This document shows, piece by piece, positions 8,540 through 16,017 of a DNA stretch of 64,000 nucleotides. The position numbers and the translations under genes were made by a program. The number at the start of each line of letters is the position of its first letter. Within the stretch, counting starts at the first letter, position 1. A model generated the notes under the pieces. That model was not told the origin of the DNA. It saw only the letters and a list, made by a program, of their open reading frames with translations, and did not search any database. The DNA comes from Chitinophagaceae bacterium (lineage in GTDB: Bacteria > Bacteroidota > Bacteroidia > Chitinophagales > Chitinophagaceae), in the NCBI GenBank assembly GCA_017307735.1, contig JAFKGR010000005.1, forward strand, positions 124,001-188,000, read 5' to 3'.

Positions 8540-8619
8540 ATACCAATTTATAGTATAATACATGATACATATATAATGAAATATTTTTAAAGATATTTCT
8601 TAATATAAAATGAATTACA

Positions 8620-8637
8620 TACATTTGTACAAATGTA
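8620..8637 (+). promoter_or_regulatory. 18-bp perfect palindrome overlapping a -7 box
   Basis: TACATTTGTACAAATGTA is a perfect palindrome. Its left half TACATTTG matches the Bacteroidota -7 consensus TAnnTTTG. Transcription would start around 8633-8640, just before the ATG at 8643. This suggests a repressor operator on the promoter of the putative effector operon, and it supports the downstream start over the ATG at 8610. No obvious -33 element was found. Confidence 0.5.
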
Positions 8638-8642
8638 AAAAC

Positions 8643-8885
8643 ATGAAAAGACCAGAAGGAAAACCAAAAACAAAAAAAGAAAGATTTAATGAGGTTGCTG
8701 GAAGACGAGTCCAGAAGGTTCTAAACGATTTGGATAATCTCTCTAAATGTGCTAATAAGAACAGTTATGAATACACGGAGGAAGAAACAAAAAAAATGGT
8801 AAAGGCAATTAGTGATAAACTAGCTGTATTAAAAGCATCCTTTTCTGCTAACAGTAAATCCGGTAAACAAACTTTTGAATTTTAA
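8643..8885 (+). CDS. Small basic protein, first gene of the ATPase operon
   Basis: An 80-aa Lys-rich, predicted mainly helical protein: a KRPEGKPKTKKERFNEVAGRR start, then a helix with NDLDNLSKCANK and a second helix EETKKMVKAISDKLAVLKASF. No family is recognised. An in-frame ATG at 8610 would add 11 residues, but it lies upstream of the palindromic promoter box, so ATG 8643 is preferred. It ends 10 bp before the GHKL ATPase gene and is presumably co-transcribed. Small proteins at this position in defence operons are often antitoxin-, adaptor- or DNA-binding-like; that is speculation here. It is AT-rich like the rest of the island. Confidence 0.6.
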   Translation: MKRPEGKPKTKKERFNEVAGRRVQKVLNDLDNLSKCANKNSYEYTEEETKKMVKAISDKLAVLKASFSANSKSGKQTFEF

Positions 8886-8895
8886 ATAGTAACGA

Positions 8896-10875
8896 ATGAT
8901 CGAATGGAAATTTACTCCTTACGGGCAGGGAGAAATGAAAACAAATCCAACTAATTCAGAATTTTTCACTACAACAGAAATTGGCAATATTGCTACGAGT
9001 TTAGTTAGAGAGGGAATTCAGAATTCCTTAGATGAGTGGATATATCGAAATTCTAAAAATGAGAAAAAGCCGGTTCATATTGTAATCTCCAATTCCGGTG
9101 ATAAGTATGCGCTTAACCCAAACCAGTATAAGGAATATTTAATTGGATTGGAAGATCACTTAAAAGCCAAGTTAAATGGAATCAGAAACTTACCTGATTT
9201 TCAAAATGAAAAAATGAAATATTTAACTTTTGAGGATTTTAATACAAATGGCTTGGTCGGCAATCCTGATGAATGTGAAGATGTCGAAATTGAAGATAAA
9301 ACTAAAGACCATAACTTTTATCATTTTTGGAGAAATGTTGGAATAACAGGAAAGCCAGAAGATAAACTAGGTCGCTGGGGTGTGGGCAAAACAGTATTTC
9401 CTGTTTCTTCCAAGATTAATTCGTTTTTTGGTCTTACAACTCAGAAAGGCAATGCCCAGCCCTATTTGTTGGGACAATCAGTTTTGAAATCGCACAACTT
9501 GGAATCAGTTTATCAACCTTACGGTTACAGGCCATATGGTTACTTTGCAGAATATAAGGACTCTCTTTTCCCATACGCCATTGCTGATACAGATACAATT
9601 CAGAAATTTATGCGGTCTTTTCGTCTAAAAAGAAATATCACCGATTCAGGTCTGTCGATTATTTTACCTTTTATTCGCGAGGAAATCAATAATATTTCAA
9701 TTTTTAAAGCTGTCGTACTGCAATACTATTTTCCAATAATTAAAAATGAGCTTACCGTCGATGTGGTTTATGAAGACAATATAATCTCTATTAGATCAGA
9801 AACCATTAAAGAAGTAGTAGATGAATATTGGGACGATAGTAATAATGATACACCAGATAAAATTTCTGTAATCAAACTTTTTGACTTTGTCAGTTGGGCA
9901 TTAGGCCTAGGTTTAGCAGAATTCTATTCTTTAAAGGAACAGCCTGTAAGAAATCAACCAAAATGGAGTGATAAACTTTGGGAAAATATAGACCAGGATG
10001 AAATAATAGAACATTTTGAAAAAGAAGGAAAAATTGCTTTTCGGGTGCCGGTAAAGTTTGGTAAATCTGATGAACCGAATGAAGCCAAAATCTCTTGGTT
10101 TAAAGTTGTTTTTGAAAAAGATGAAAGTCTAAAAACTGCTGAAACTCATTATATACGTGAGAATATTACCATTGTGGACATTAAATCGATTAGGAACCCA
10201 GCGATTAGAGCAATGGTGCTTATTGAAGACAAGGATCTATCAAATTTATTAGGGGATTCAGAAAATCCAGCACACACCCAATGGCAAAAGGGTTCCCAGA
10301 ATTTCCTTGACAAGTACATTGACGGTGATAAATGTATAACGTTTGTGATAAATAGCATTATTAGTATTTATCAAAAGCTCCAGAAACCCGCTAAAGGTTT
10401 AGAGAAAGATATTTTAAAAAATATTTTCTTTATTAGAACAAATGAAGAAGATGGTAATTCAGATATTTTTGACGATGACTCTTACAAAGACAAAAAAGAT
10501 ATTGGCAAAAAAGATGTGCCCGAAATTCCAGCGTCCCGTAGAGAAATGGTTCGTGTTAATAAGATTCCCGGAGGGCTGAAAGTATTTCCTTATGGAATCT
10601 CAAAGGATAACTTGCCTCAGATAGAACTAGAAATCGCGTATGATACAACTCGAGGCAATCCATTAAAAAAATATCAAAAATTTGATTTCCAGCTCAATAA
10701 AGTTCCGATTAAGACGATTCCGAAAAATTGCCACTTTGGGTTTCCCGAGGCTAACATTATTAGATTAAACCCGTATAAAGAGGATTTTGAATTAACAATA
10801 ACAGGATTTGATGAAAACAGAGATTTATATTTTAATTTAAAAACACAATATCCAGAACATGATTCGGAGATATAA
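8896..10875 (+). CDS. GHKL-type ATPase (MutL/MORC-like), putative defence effector
   Basis: A 659-aa protein whose first ~180 residues carry a GHKL/HATPase signature. The N-box reads SLVREGIQNSLDE (Glu39, Asn43, Asp46). A G1-like motif is FEDFNTNGL (Asp114, Gly119), and a glycine-rich lid is LGRWGVGKTVF (159-168). The remaining ~450 residues are not recognised; they include a conserved-looking WFKVVFEKDE segment and an acidic stretch before residue 550. GHKL ATPases of the MutL/MORC group are known from comparative genomics to be linked to cytosine methyltransferases in predicted restriction systems. Here the gene faces a C5 methyltransferase, a C-like regulator and Vsr, which fits that theme. 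It overlaps the following gene by 17 bp. The start at 8896 is supported by MIEWKFTPYG and the 10-bp gap to the previous gene. Its biochemical role (DNA clamp or nuclease activator) is inference. Confidence 0.75.
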   Translation: MIEWKFTPYGQGEMKTNPTNSEFFTTTEIGNIATSLVREGIQNSLDEWIYRNSKNEKKPVHIVISNSGDKYALNPNQYKEYLIGLEDHLKAKLNGIRNLPDFQNEKMKYLTFEDFNTNGLVGNPDECEDVEIEDKTKDHNFYHFWRNVGITGKPEDKLGRWGVGKTVFPVSSKINSFFGLTTQKGNAQPYLLGQSVLKSHNLESVYQPYGYRPYGYFAEYKDSLFPYAIADTDTIQKFMRSFRLKRNITDSGLSIILPFIREEINNISIFKAVVLQYYFPIIKNELTVDVVYEDNIISIRSETIKEVVDEYWDDSNNDTPDKISVIKLFDFVSWALGLGLAEFYSLKEQPVRNQPKWSDKLWENIDQDEIIEHFEKEGKIAFRVPVKFGKSDEPNEAKISWFKVVFEKDESLKTAETHYIRENITIVDIKSIRNPAIRAMVLIEDKDLSNLLGDSENPAHTQWQKGSQNFLDKYIDGDKCITFVINSIISIYQKLQKPAKGLEKDILKNIFFIRTNEEDGNSDIFDDDSYKDKKDIGKKDVPEIPASRREMVRVNKIPGGLKVFPYGISKDNLPQIELEIAYDTTRGNPLKKYQKFDFQLNKVPIKTIPKNCHFGFPEANIIRLNPYKEDFELTITGFDENRDLYFNLKTQYPEHDSEI

Positions 10876-11611
10876 TTATACTGGTCGCAAGAAACTATTT
10901 ACTGAAAAGATAAAAATTAATGAGGTAGCAAAAAATGGGAGAAAACAGTTTCAGGTATCTTTTGATTTAAAAGATTCTGGTTTCCCGGATGACGCTTGTA
11001 TTTACATTGAACCTTATTTTAAATCTTCTTTTTTAAGGTTTCATTTTGGGACCATTGCAAGGATTCTGCTTCCAGATACTACTGATGTAAGTGATTTGCC
11101 TACCACAGATCAATTACTGTATAGAGTTAAAATAGTAGATGAAAAGTTTAAACATGGTTTAATCCTAGCGACTGCCGACATTAAAGGTACTTTAACTGAC
11201 AACCCGGATGCAGGAAAGCAATCTATCCTTCCTGTTGATTTTGTAGACTTGGGAAACAGGGTCTGGGCCTTAGATTTTAGAATAAATGGACCAGTTCTAG
11301 CCGTTAACAGTCTTTTGAATAAAATAAATATTAGAGAGAAAATAAAGCAAGAAGAATTTTTCAGTCTGGTTTATCCTGAAGTAATAAAGAGAATCGCTTT
11401 GAAACTGGCCAAAACAGCTGGTTTTTTTCAAGATGAACTATCCGGTTGGCAGTCTGAATGGCTGACATTTTTCAGAGAGGTATTAATGAAAGCAGATAAG
11501 CCACAAAATGATGATGACTTAATTGAAGAATGGTGCAATGATATGTCAGATGCTTTTGCAAGGAAATATCAGGTTTTTCAACTTTATACTGAATTAAATA
11601 AAATAAAATGA
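10859..11611 (+). CDS. Unrecognised 250-aa protein of the ATPase operon
   Basis: The gene overlaps the ATPase by 17 bp and the next gene by 4 bp, so translational coupling is very likely and the three products probably act together. The first ~150 residues look beta-rich (FQVSFDLKDSGF, CIYIEPYFKSSFLRFHFGT, NRVWALDFRINGPVLAVN). The last ~90 are helical (REKIKQEEFFSLVYPEVIKR, LSGWQSEWLTFFREVL, ending VFQLYTELNKIK). No nuclease, helicase or membrane motif is visible. No family is recognised. A structural or adaptor role within a complex with the ATPase is the simplest guess from context. Confidence 0.7.
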   Translation: MIRRYNYTGRKKLFTEKIKINEVAKNGRKQFQVSFDLKDSGFPDDACIYIEPYFKSSFLRFHFGTIARILLPDTTDVSDLPTTDQLLYRVKIVDEKFKHGLILATADIKGTLTDNPDAGKQSILPVDFVDLGNRVWALDFRINGPVLAVNSLLNKINIREKIKQEEFFSLVYPEVIKRIALKLAKTAGFFQDELSGWQSEWLTFFREVLMKADKPQNDDDLIEEWCNDMSDAFARKYQVFQLYTELNKIK

Positions 11612-12324
11612 TAATTAGAATATTAAACGAAAAGGGCATTGATGAATTTCGCAAACAATTACAAGAGATAAGAATAGGAGCAAGACAGGAATTGAATACT
11701 GATTTTTTGATAAATAAAGATTTTACTACTTGCTTTGAAAACGACGTAGAAATTGAAGAAATGCCATTTAAAAACAAGCAGGAGATTATTGAATACCTCT
11801 GTGAAAAGATTGATTTAAAAAACCACAAGCATTTATATTATCATCGTGGGTTGTGGACTTGGCTTGCTGCTTTTTATTTCAAAAGTTTAACTTCTACAAA
11901 AGATGGGAAACGAAAGGTTAATGAGGATGCAAAGTATATACTAATGGAACCTAAGAACTGGAGAAGATACTACAGACATTTGCTCGCTTCTTTTGCCCGG
12001 GTATATTGTGAACTTGATGTTTTAGCTATTCCTTACCTTTCCTACCCAATTTCAATTTGGAGTGATCTTCATGAACAGTTGTTTGCATATCAACGAATCG
12101 CTACTAATCGACCACTAATCGAGGCGGCGAATAAACTATACTGGGACAATAAGAATTTAAAGATTAAAAAAGGCGCTGGATCAAGCGGATCAGGTACCCC
12201 TCGCAGGTTCTCAGCTATTGTAGGGCAATTCGAATTAACCTTTGATTTGAATGCAATGAACTATAATGATATTTTATCACTTTTCCCTCAACAAGAATTT
12301 AAGAAATGGGAATCTGCTGCATAA
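11608..12324 (+). CDS. 238-aa protein of the ATPase operon, possibly DUF6339-like
   Basis: The last gene of the putative effector operon; its ATG overlaps the preceding stop. A central helical region includes WTWLAAFYFKSL and NWRRYYRHLLASFARVYCEL. The C-terminal third has LYWDNKNLKIKKGAG, a Gly/Ser-rich turn, then GTPRRFSAIVGQFELTFDLNAMNYNDILSLFP. This C-terminal pattern (LYWD, then a QFDLTYDL-type strand and ILxLxP) resembles what I recall of the DUF6339 family, but the match is from memory. No catalytic motif is evident. Its 3' end overlaps the convergent methyltransferase gene by 26 bp. Confidence 0.65.
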   Translation: MIIRILNEKGIDEFRKQLQEIRIGARQELNTDFLINKDFTTCFENDVEIEEMPFKNKQEIIEYLCEKIDLKNHKHLYYHRGLWTWLAAFYFKSLTSTKDGKRKVNEDAKYILMEPKNWRRYYRHLLASFARVYCELDVLAIPYLSYPISIWSDLHEQLFAYQRIATNRPLIEAANKLYWDNKNLKIKKGAGSSGSGTPRRFSAIVGQFELTFDLNAMNYNDILSLFPQQEFKKWESAA

Positions 12325-13861
12325 GAGCTTTTACTATTATCGCAATTTGATTTGCCAATAAGGGAGGCACAGCATTTCCTACCTGATGAAATTGTGAAGT
12401 TCTAGGTCCACAAAAAAAATAATTATCAGGAAAGGTTTGAATCCTCGCAGCCTCTCTCACTGTTAGACTTCTGCATTGTGTTGAATCCGGATGAATGAAA
12501 TAATGACCATCTTTTGAAATATGACTCGTAACGGTTTTAGAAGGCTGTCCGTACAATTGGACTCTAAACCGATCTGCAAATTTCCCCTCTTTTGCATTAA
12601 GGTGGTTTGGCAAAAGAAAATCAGGAAAATCTGATAATTTGGGGGACCGCCCTTTTACTTTTGCAAAACAGGAAACAAAAAGATACCGGTGCAAATCTTC
12701 TTTGATATGACTCCGGCTTTCATGATTACAAACGCCATCGAGATTATTATCCAGATACCAGGATTTATTGTAATTGATATTTGCCGCATATTCAATATAA
12801 TCATTCCCTTTTCCTTTTTGAGGCATCGATAAATTATCAATTATCTTTTTCATCCTATTCCAGACTTCGGCATCAATCTGATTACCGGTATTGATGGTTA
12901 GTAACTCTTCTATTGCCCTTTTCCAATTCTGCTTGTTATCTGTTTCTTTTGATAAACCACTTCTGATAGTTGGCAGACCACTCAAGACATCGTCAACAGG
13001 AATCAATGCTTTAGCTTTTGTCAATAGGGAAGGAACTATTTGTATATCAGTGCGGATCCCTAATAATATTACCCTATGTCTCGTTTGTGGTATTCCAAAC
13101 TCTTCTGACCGTATAATAAAATCTGTTGGATCAAACAGTTCTTCCCCAAACATATTTTTATCCGGTCGTTTAACTAAGGAATATATTTTATACCTGATTT
13201 TGCTTTTTTCTATGTTCGCTTTTCCTTCCAGTTTTTTGTAAGATTCTACAGGATTTTTCAGATCACTTATAATTTCTTTGAATACACCTACATTATCCAC
13301 TTTTGACGAAAGAATTCCTTTTACATTTTCCATTATAAACACCGGAGGTTGGTAAACAGCAAGAATTCTATAATATTCTCTGTATAAATAAACCCGCGGA
13401 TCTTTTTTATTTAATCCTTCCGTTTCCCGCCTTCTTGCACGTCCCACTATCGAATATGCCTGGCAAGGTGGACCTCCAATTAAAAGGAAATCTTTTTTAC
13501 CTTTCAGGCTTTCCTGAATTCTTTCATCTATAAAAGAATGATTTTCAGCCTTACCCATTTCGAATTTCCACGCTTCATTCTTTGCTTTTTCAGCCTGCAC
13601 AGGATATTTCTGAAAGAGTGCTTCAACATCTTTTTCTTCTGACTTCAGGAAACCGTAATATTCAGGGGGGAACTTTTTATAAGGAAATTGTCGGAGAAAA
13701 CTTCTCAATGTAAGAGTCTTATGTGCATATTCATCTTTCTCAATTGACAGTGCGATTTTAAAAAAACGATTATTATCATCATCGACAATGGAAGTAAAAC
13801 CTTCACCGAGACCGCCTGGTCCGGCAAATAAATCTATAATAGGAATTTGTTTGTCTTTCAT
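12299..13861 (-). CDS. dcm: DNA (cytosine-5) methyltransferase, Dcm-type
   Basis: A 520-aa C5-cytosine methyltransferase with all landmark motifs in order: motif I IIDLFAGPGGLGEGF (SAM binding), motif IV LIGGPPCQAYSIVG with the catalytic Cys, motif VI IMENVKG, motif VIII EEFGIPQTRHRVILLG, motif IX CRSLTVREAARIQTFPD, and motif X QVGNAVPPLLANQIA. The variable region before motif IX is the target-recognition domain; the recognised sequence cannot be read from it. The protein is long for the family because of extra sequence between motifs I and IV. It lies 17 bp downstream of the HTH regulator in the same operon. It probably protects host DNA against the partner activity encoded on the opposite strand. 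Confidence 0.95.
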   Translation of the reverse strand: MKDKQIPIIDLFAGPGGLGEGFTSIVDDDNNRFFKIALSIEKDEYAHKTLTLRSFLRQFPYKKFPPEYYGFLKSEEKDVEALFQKYPVQAEKAKNEAWKFEMGKAENHSFIDERIQESLKGKKDFLLIGGPPCQAYSIVGRARRRETEGLNKKDPRVYLYREYYRILAVYQPPVFIMENVKGILSSKVDNVGVFKEIISDLKNPVESYKKLEGKANIEKSKIRYKIYSLVKRPDKNMFGEELFDPTDFIIRSEEFGIPQTRHRVILLGIRTDIQIVPSLLTKAKALIPVDDVLSGLPTIRSGLSKETDNKQNWKRAIEELLTINTGNQIDAEVWNRMKKIIDNLSMPQKGKGNDYIEYAANINYNKSWYLDNNLDGVCNHESRSHIKEDLHRYLFVSCFAKVKGRSPKLSDFPDFLLPNHLNAKEGKFADRFRVQLYGQPSKTVTSHISKDGHYFIHPDSTQCRSLTVREAARIQTFPDNYFFCGPRTSQFHQVGNAVPPLLANQIAIIVKALMQQIPIS

Positions 13862-13878
13862 TTTACAGGAACCTGTAC

Positions 13879-14130
13879 TTAAATCCTTTTCCGTTTCTTA
13901 GCTGGAGTATCAAAAAGTTTTTCGTCTTCAAAAAAGACTTTAAAGCTTGTATTTAATCCGTCGCAGATTATTTTTGTGAGCGTATCAACTGAAACATTTC
14001 TTTTACCATTTTCAACATGGTTCATAAATGTTCTGTCCACCTCTGCTTTCCAGGCTACAGCTTCCTGTGTTAGTTCTTTTTTAGTACGGAGTTCTTTTAT
14101 CCGTAAACCGATTTTGGTTTTTATGTCCAT
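13879..14130 (-). CDS. XRE-family HTH regulator, C-protein-like
   Basis: An 83-aa helix-turn-helix protein: GLRIKELRTKKELTQEAVAW, the recognition region EVDRTFMNHVENGKRNVSVD, then LTKIICDGLNTSFKVFF. The pattern RTxxxxxExGKRNxS is typical of restriction-modification controller (C) proteins, which time expression of methyltransferase and nuclease. It sits immediately upstream of the methyltransferase gene (17-bp gap). A long inverted repeat ~100 bp upstream (14232-14264) is a candidate operator. An ordinary Xre regulator unrelated to restriction is less likely given the context. Confidence 0.85.
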   Translation of the reverse strand: MDIKTKIGLRIKELRTKKELTQEAVAWKAEVDRTFMNHVENGKRNVSVDTLTKIICDGLNTSFKVFFEDEKLFDTPAKKRKRI

Positions 14131-14231
14131 AATGAAACATATTTTATGTTGTCCCTAAAATCTATATGTTTAAAAACACAGCGCAAATGCAAAAAATCTT
14201 GAGCAAATAATAGGTAGGCAATACTATTTCA

Positions 14232-14264
14232 TGTGACTTAAAGTATATTTGCTTTTAAGTCACA
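14232..14264. promoter_or_regulatory. 11-bp inverted repeat upstream of the C-like regulator
   Basis: TGTGACTTAAA at 14232-14242 and TTTAAGTCACA at 14254-14264 are perfect inverted repeats separated by 11 bp. They lie between vsr (ends 14287) and the regulator (starts 14130, both on the minus strand). No T-tract follows on the minus strand, so an operator is more likely than an intrinsic terminator. The GACTTAAAGT half-site loosely resembles GACT/AGTC C-protein boxes. Confidence 0.5.
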
Positions 14265-14286
14265 CACGCTGGTTAGTTTATTGGAA

Positions 14287-14700
14287 TCAGCCGATTTGAT
14301 GAACCAGTTTCCGGAGCGTGGATGAAATGATTTTGGGGTTCAACTTACATTCCCAAATGATAATTACTTTCCACCCATCTTTTTTCAGGGCAGCATATAC
14401 TTTCTTATCATGGGCGATATTGCCATTGATTTTGTGTAACCACCAGTCAGTTCTTGTTTTGGGGACTACAAAGTATTTGCAGTTTTTATGCCCATGCCAA
14501 AAGCACCCATTTATAAAAATGACAGTTTTGTATTTGGGCAGGACAATGTCAGGTTTACCGGGCAGTTTCTTATCATACAGCCGGTAATGAAAGCCATTTG
14601 CGTGCAGAAATCTGCGCACCAGCATCTCCGGTTTAGTATCCCTGCCTTTGATGGCCGTCATGTTTTTGCTCCGGATTTCTTTGGTGTGCACATCTGCCAT
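14287..14700 (-). CDS. vsr: Very short patch repair endonuclease (Vsr)
   Basis: A 137-aa Vsr-family nuclease, a PD-(D/E)XK-like fold that nicks at T:G mismatches arising from deamination of 5-methylcytosine. Visible family landmarks are RSKNMTAIKGRDTKPEMLVR near the N-terminus, YRLYDKKLPGKPDIVLPKYK with the catalytic Asp, and the zinc-site FINGCFWHGHKNCKYF, followed by KKDGWKVIIIWECKL. Length and order are normal. Its location beside a C5 methyltransferase is classical. It could also serve as the nuclease of the island, because some Vsr-like proteins act in predicted restriction systems; that is inference. Confidence 0.95.
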   Translation of the reverse strand: MADVHTKEIRSKNMTAIKGRDTKPEMLVRRFLHANGFHYRLYDKKLPGKPDIVLPKYKTVIFINGCFWHGHKNCKYFVVPKTRTDWWLHKINGNIAHDKKVYAALKKDGWKVIIIWECKLNPKIISSTLRKLVHQIG

Positions 14701-14853
14701 TGTACAAAAGTAATGATCCGACAGTACCGGTTTTTAAACACGGAATTTGAAATTGTGAAAATCTGTCAAACGGTCGGATATCGGGATCATGCACCTAACA
14801 CTCTAATATGAGGTCAAGCCTGTCACACCATGAGCATGCAAAAAACCATCCAC

Positions 14854-14887
14854 AAAGTGTAAAGTAAAATGTCCCAAAGTGTAAAGT
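14854..14887. repeat. Pair of AAAGTGTAAAGT direct repeats (possible IS end remnant)
   Basis: AAAGTGTAAAGT occurs at 14854-14865 and 14876-14887, separated by AAAATGTCCC. This arrangement resembles the multiple terminal repeats at ends of IS21-like elements, but no transposase gene is nearby. It lies at the right edge of the defence island, so it may be a relic of the element that brought it. Weak evidence. Confidence 0.3.
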
Positions 14888-14963
14888 GAATATTTTTCCT
14901 GGCAGCTCCGGGGAGGTGATTTTTAATTTGAATTCTGAATAGCATAAAGAATTCTTACAATTT

Positions 14964-15866
14964 TCACCACACCAACCCCATCCCGAACAAAAGCGAAAAG
15001 GCGAGCGTGCTGACAGATAATCTTTTCAACTCCGGATACAAATCTCCCGGCGTTTCATTTTTTCGGACAACGACTATGCTGCGGATGATTCCGATAAATG
15101 AAATCACATAAATCCATTTCAAAACAGAAGCGGAAATTATCAGGCTATATACAATGGCAGTCAGCATACCCAGGGTTAATAAAGCCGCGTGATACAACCG
15201 GGCATTTTTTAATCCGAGTTTGACCACCAATGTGTGTTTGCCATGGGCGGCATCGTTTTCGCGGTCGCGCAGATTGTTCAGGTTCAAAACTCCGGTACTG
15301 AAACAACCCATGGATATCGCAGGTAAAAATTCAGCGGCAGTCAGTTTATGTGTATGCAGAAAATAAGTTCCCATCACGCCCACCATCCCGAAAAATACAA
15401 ACACAAAAAAATCGCCGAATCCTTTGTAGCCATACGGATTTTTTCCCATGGTATATTTCACGGCTGCGGCAATGGCTCCCAATCCAAGAATAAAAAATAA
15501 AATACCGTAAGAAAATTCCAGATCTCTGGTGCCTTCAACAATCAGAAGAACGCCGCTCACCAGCGAAAGAATCACAAAAAGGATAATTGCATTTCTCATT
15601 TGCCGGGGTGTAATGTCGCCTGCCTGCAAACCCCGTTTCGGACCAATGCGCTGCTCGTTGTCCACGCCTTTTACTGCATCGCCATAATCATTGGCAAGGT
15701 TGCTCACCGTCTGTAAAAAAAGTGTGGTGAGCACAGCCAGAATAAAAATGTTCAAATGAAATTCATTATGAAAAGCCGCGAGAAAACTTCCCATTATCAC
15801 GGTCGACAAAGAGAGTGGCAAAGTGTGCAATCGGAATGATTCGATCCAGGCGGAGACAGAAGCCAT
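14964..15866 (-). CDS. menA: 1,4-dihydroxy-2-naphthoate polyprenyltransferase
   Basis: A 300-aa integral membrane UbiA-family prenyltransferase that attaches the polyprenyl tail to DHNA in menaquinone synthesis. The first Asp-rich motif is NLANDYGDAVKGVDNEQRIG and the second, Asp/Arg motif is NLNNLRDRENDAAHGKHTLV; both bind the Mg-diphosphate. About eight hydrophobic segments are visible. MASVSAWIESFRLHTLPLSL is a typical MenA start. It lies downstream of menB on the same strand after a 151-bp gap containing TTTAG-rich repeats. Confidence 0.93.
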   Translation of the reverse strand: MASVSAWIESFRLHTLPLSLSTVIMGSFLAAFHNEFHLNIFILAVLTTLFLQTVSNLANDYGDAVKGVDNEQRIGPKRGLQAGDITPRQMRNAIILFVILSLVSGVLLIVEGTRDLEFSYGILFFILGLGAIAAAVKYTMGKNPYGYKGFGDFFVFVFFGMVGVMGTYFLHTHKLTAAEFLPAISMGCFSTGVLNLNNLRDRENDAAHGKHTLVVKLGLKNARLYHAALLTLGMLTAIVYSLIISASVLKWIYVISFIGIIRSIVVVRKNETPGDLYPELKRLSVSTLAFSLLFGMGLVW

Positions 15867-15871
15867 TTGGG

Positions 15872-15960
15872 AGTTTAGGGTTTAGGGTTTAATAGTTTAG
15901 AGGTTTAGATTGGAGTTTATTTGTTTTGAGGTTTTTATTTTATACGTTTAGAAGTTTAGG
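15872..15960. repeat. Low-complexity GTTTAG-rich stretch
   Basis: Degenerate repeats of AGTTTAGGG/GTTTAGA fill most of the gap between menB and menA. A similar GGGTTTGGGGTTAG stretch occurs at about 50486-50501. No function is recognised. Confidence 0.5.
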
Positions 15961-16017
15961 AGCCTGGCTGCCGCGGTGGATTTAGCGGATCAGGCGTCTG
16001 TATGTTGATTGTAAAGG

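Noticed and set aside
8600-14963. Integrase, tRNA attachment site or flanking direct repeats for the defence island
   Set aside because: No integrase gene, tRNA or clear repeated ends were seen; the boundary is inferred only from the truncated Crp gene and base composition.
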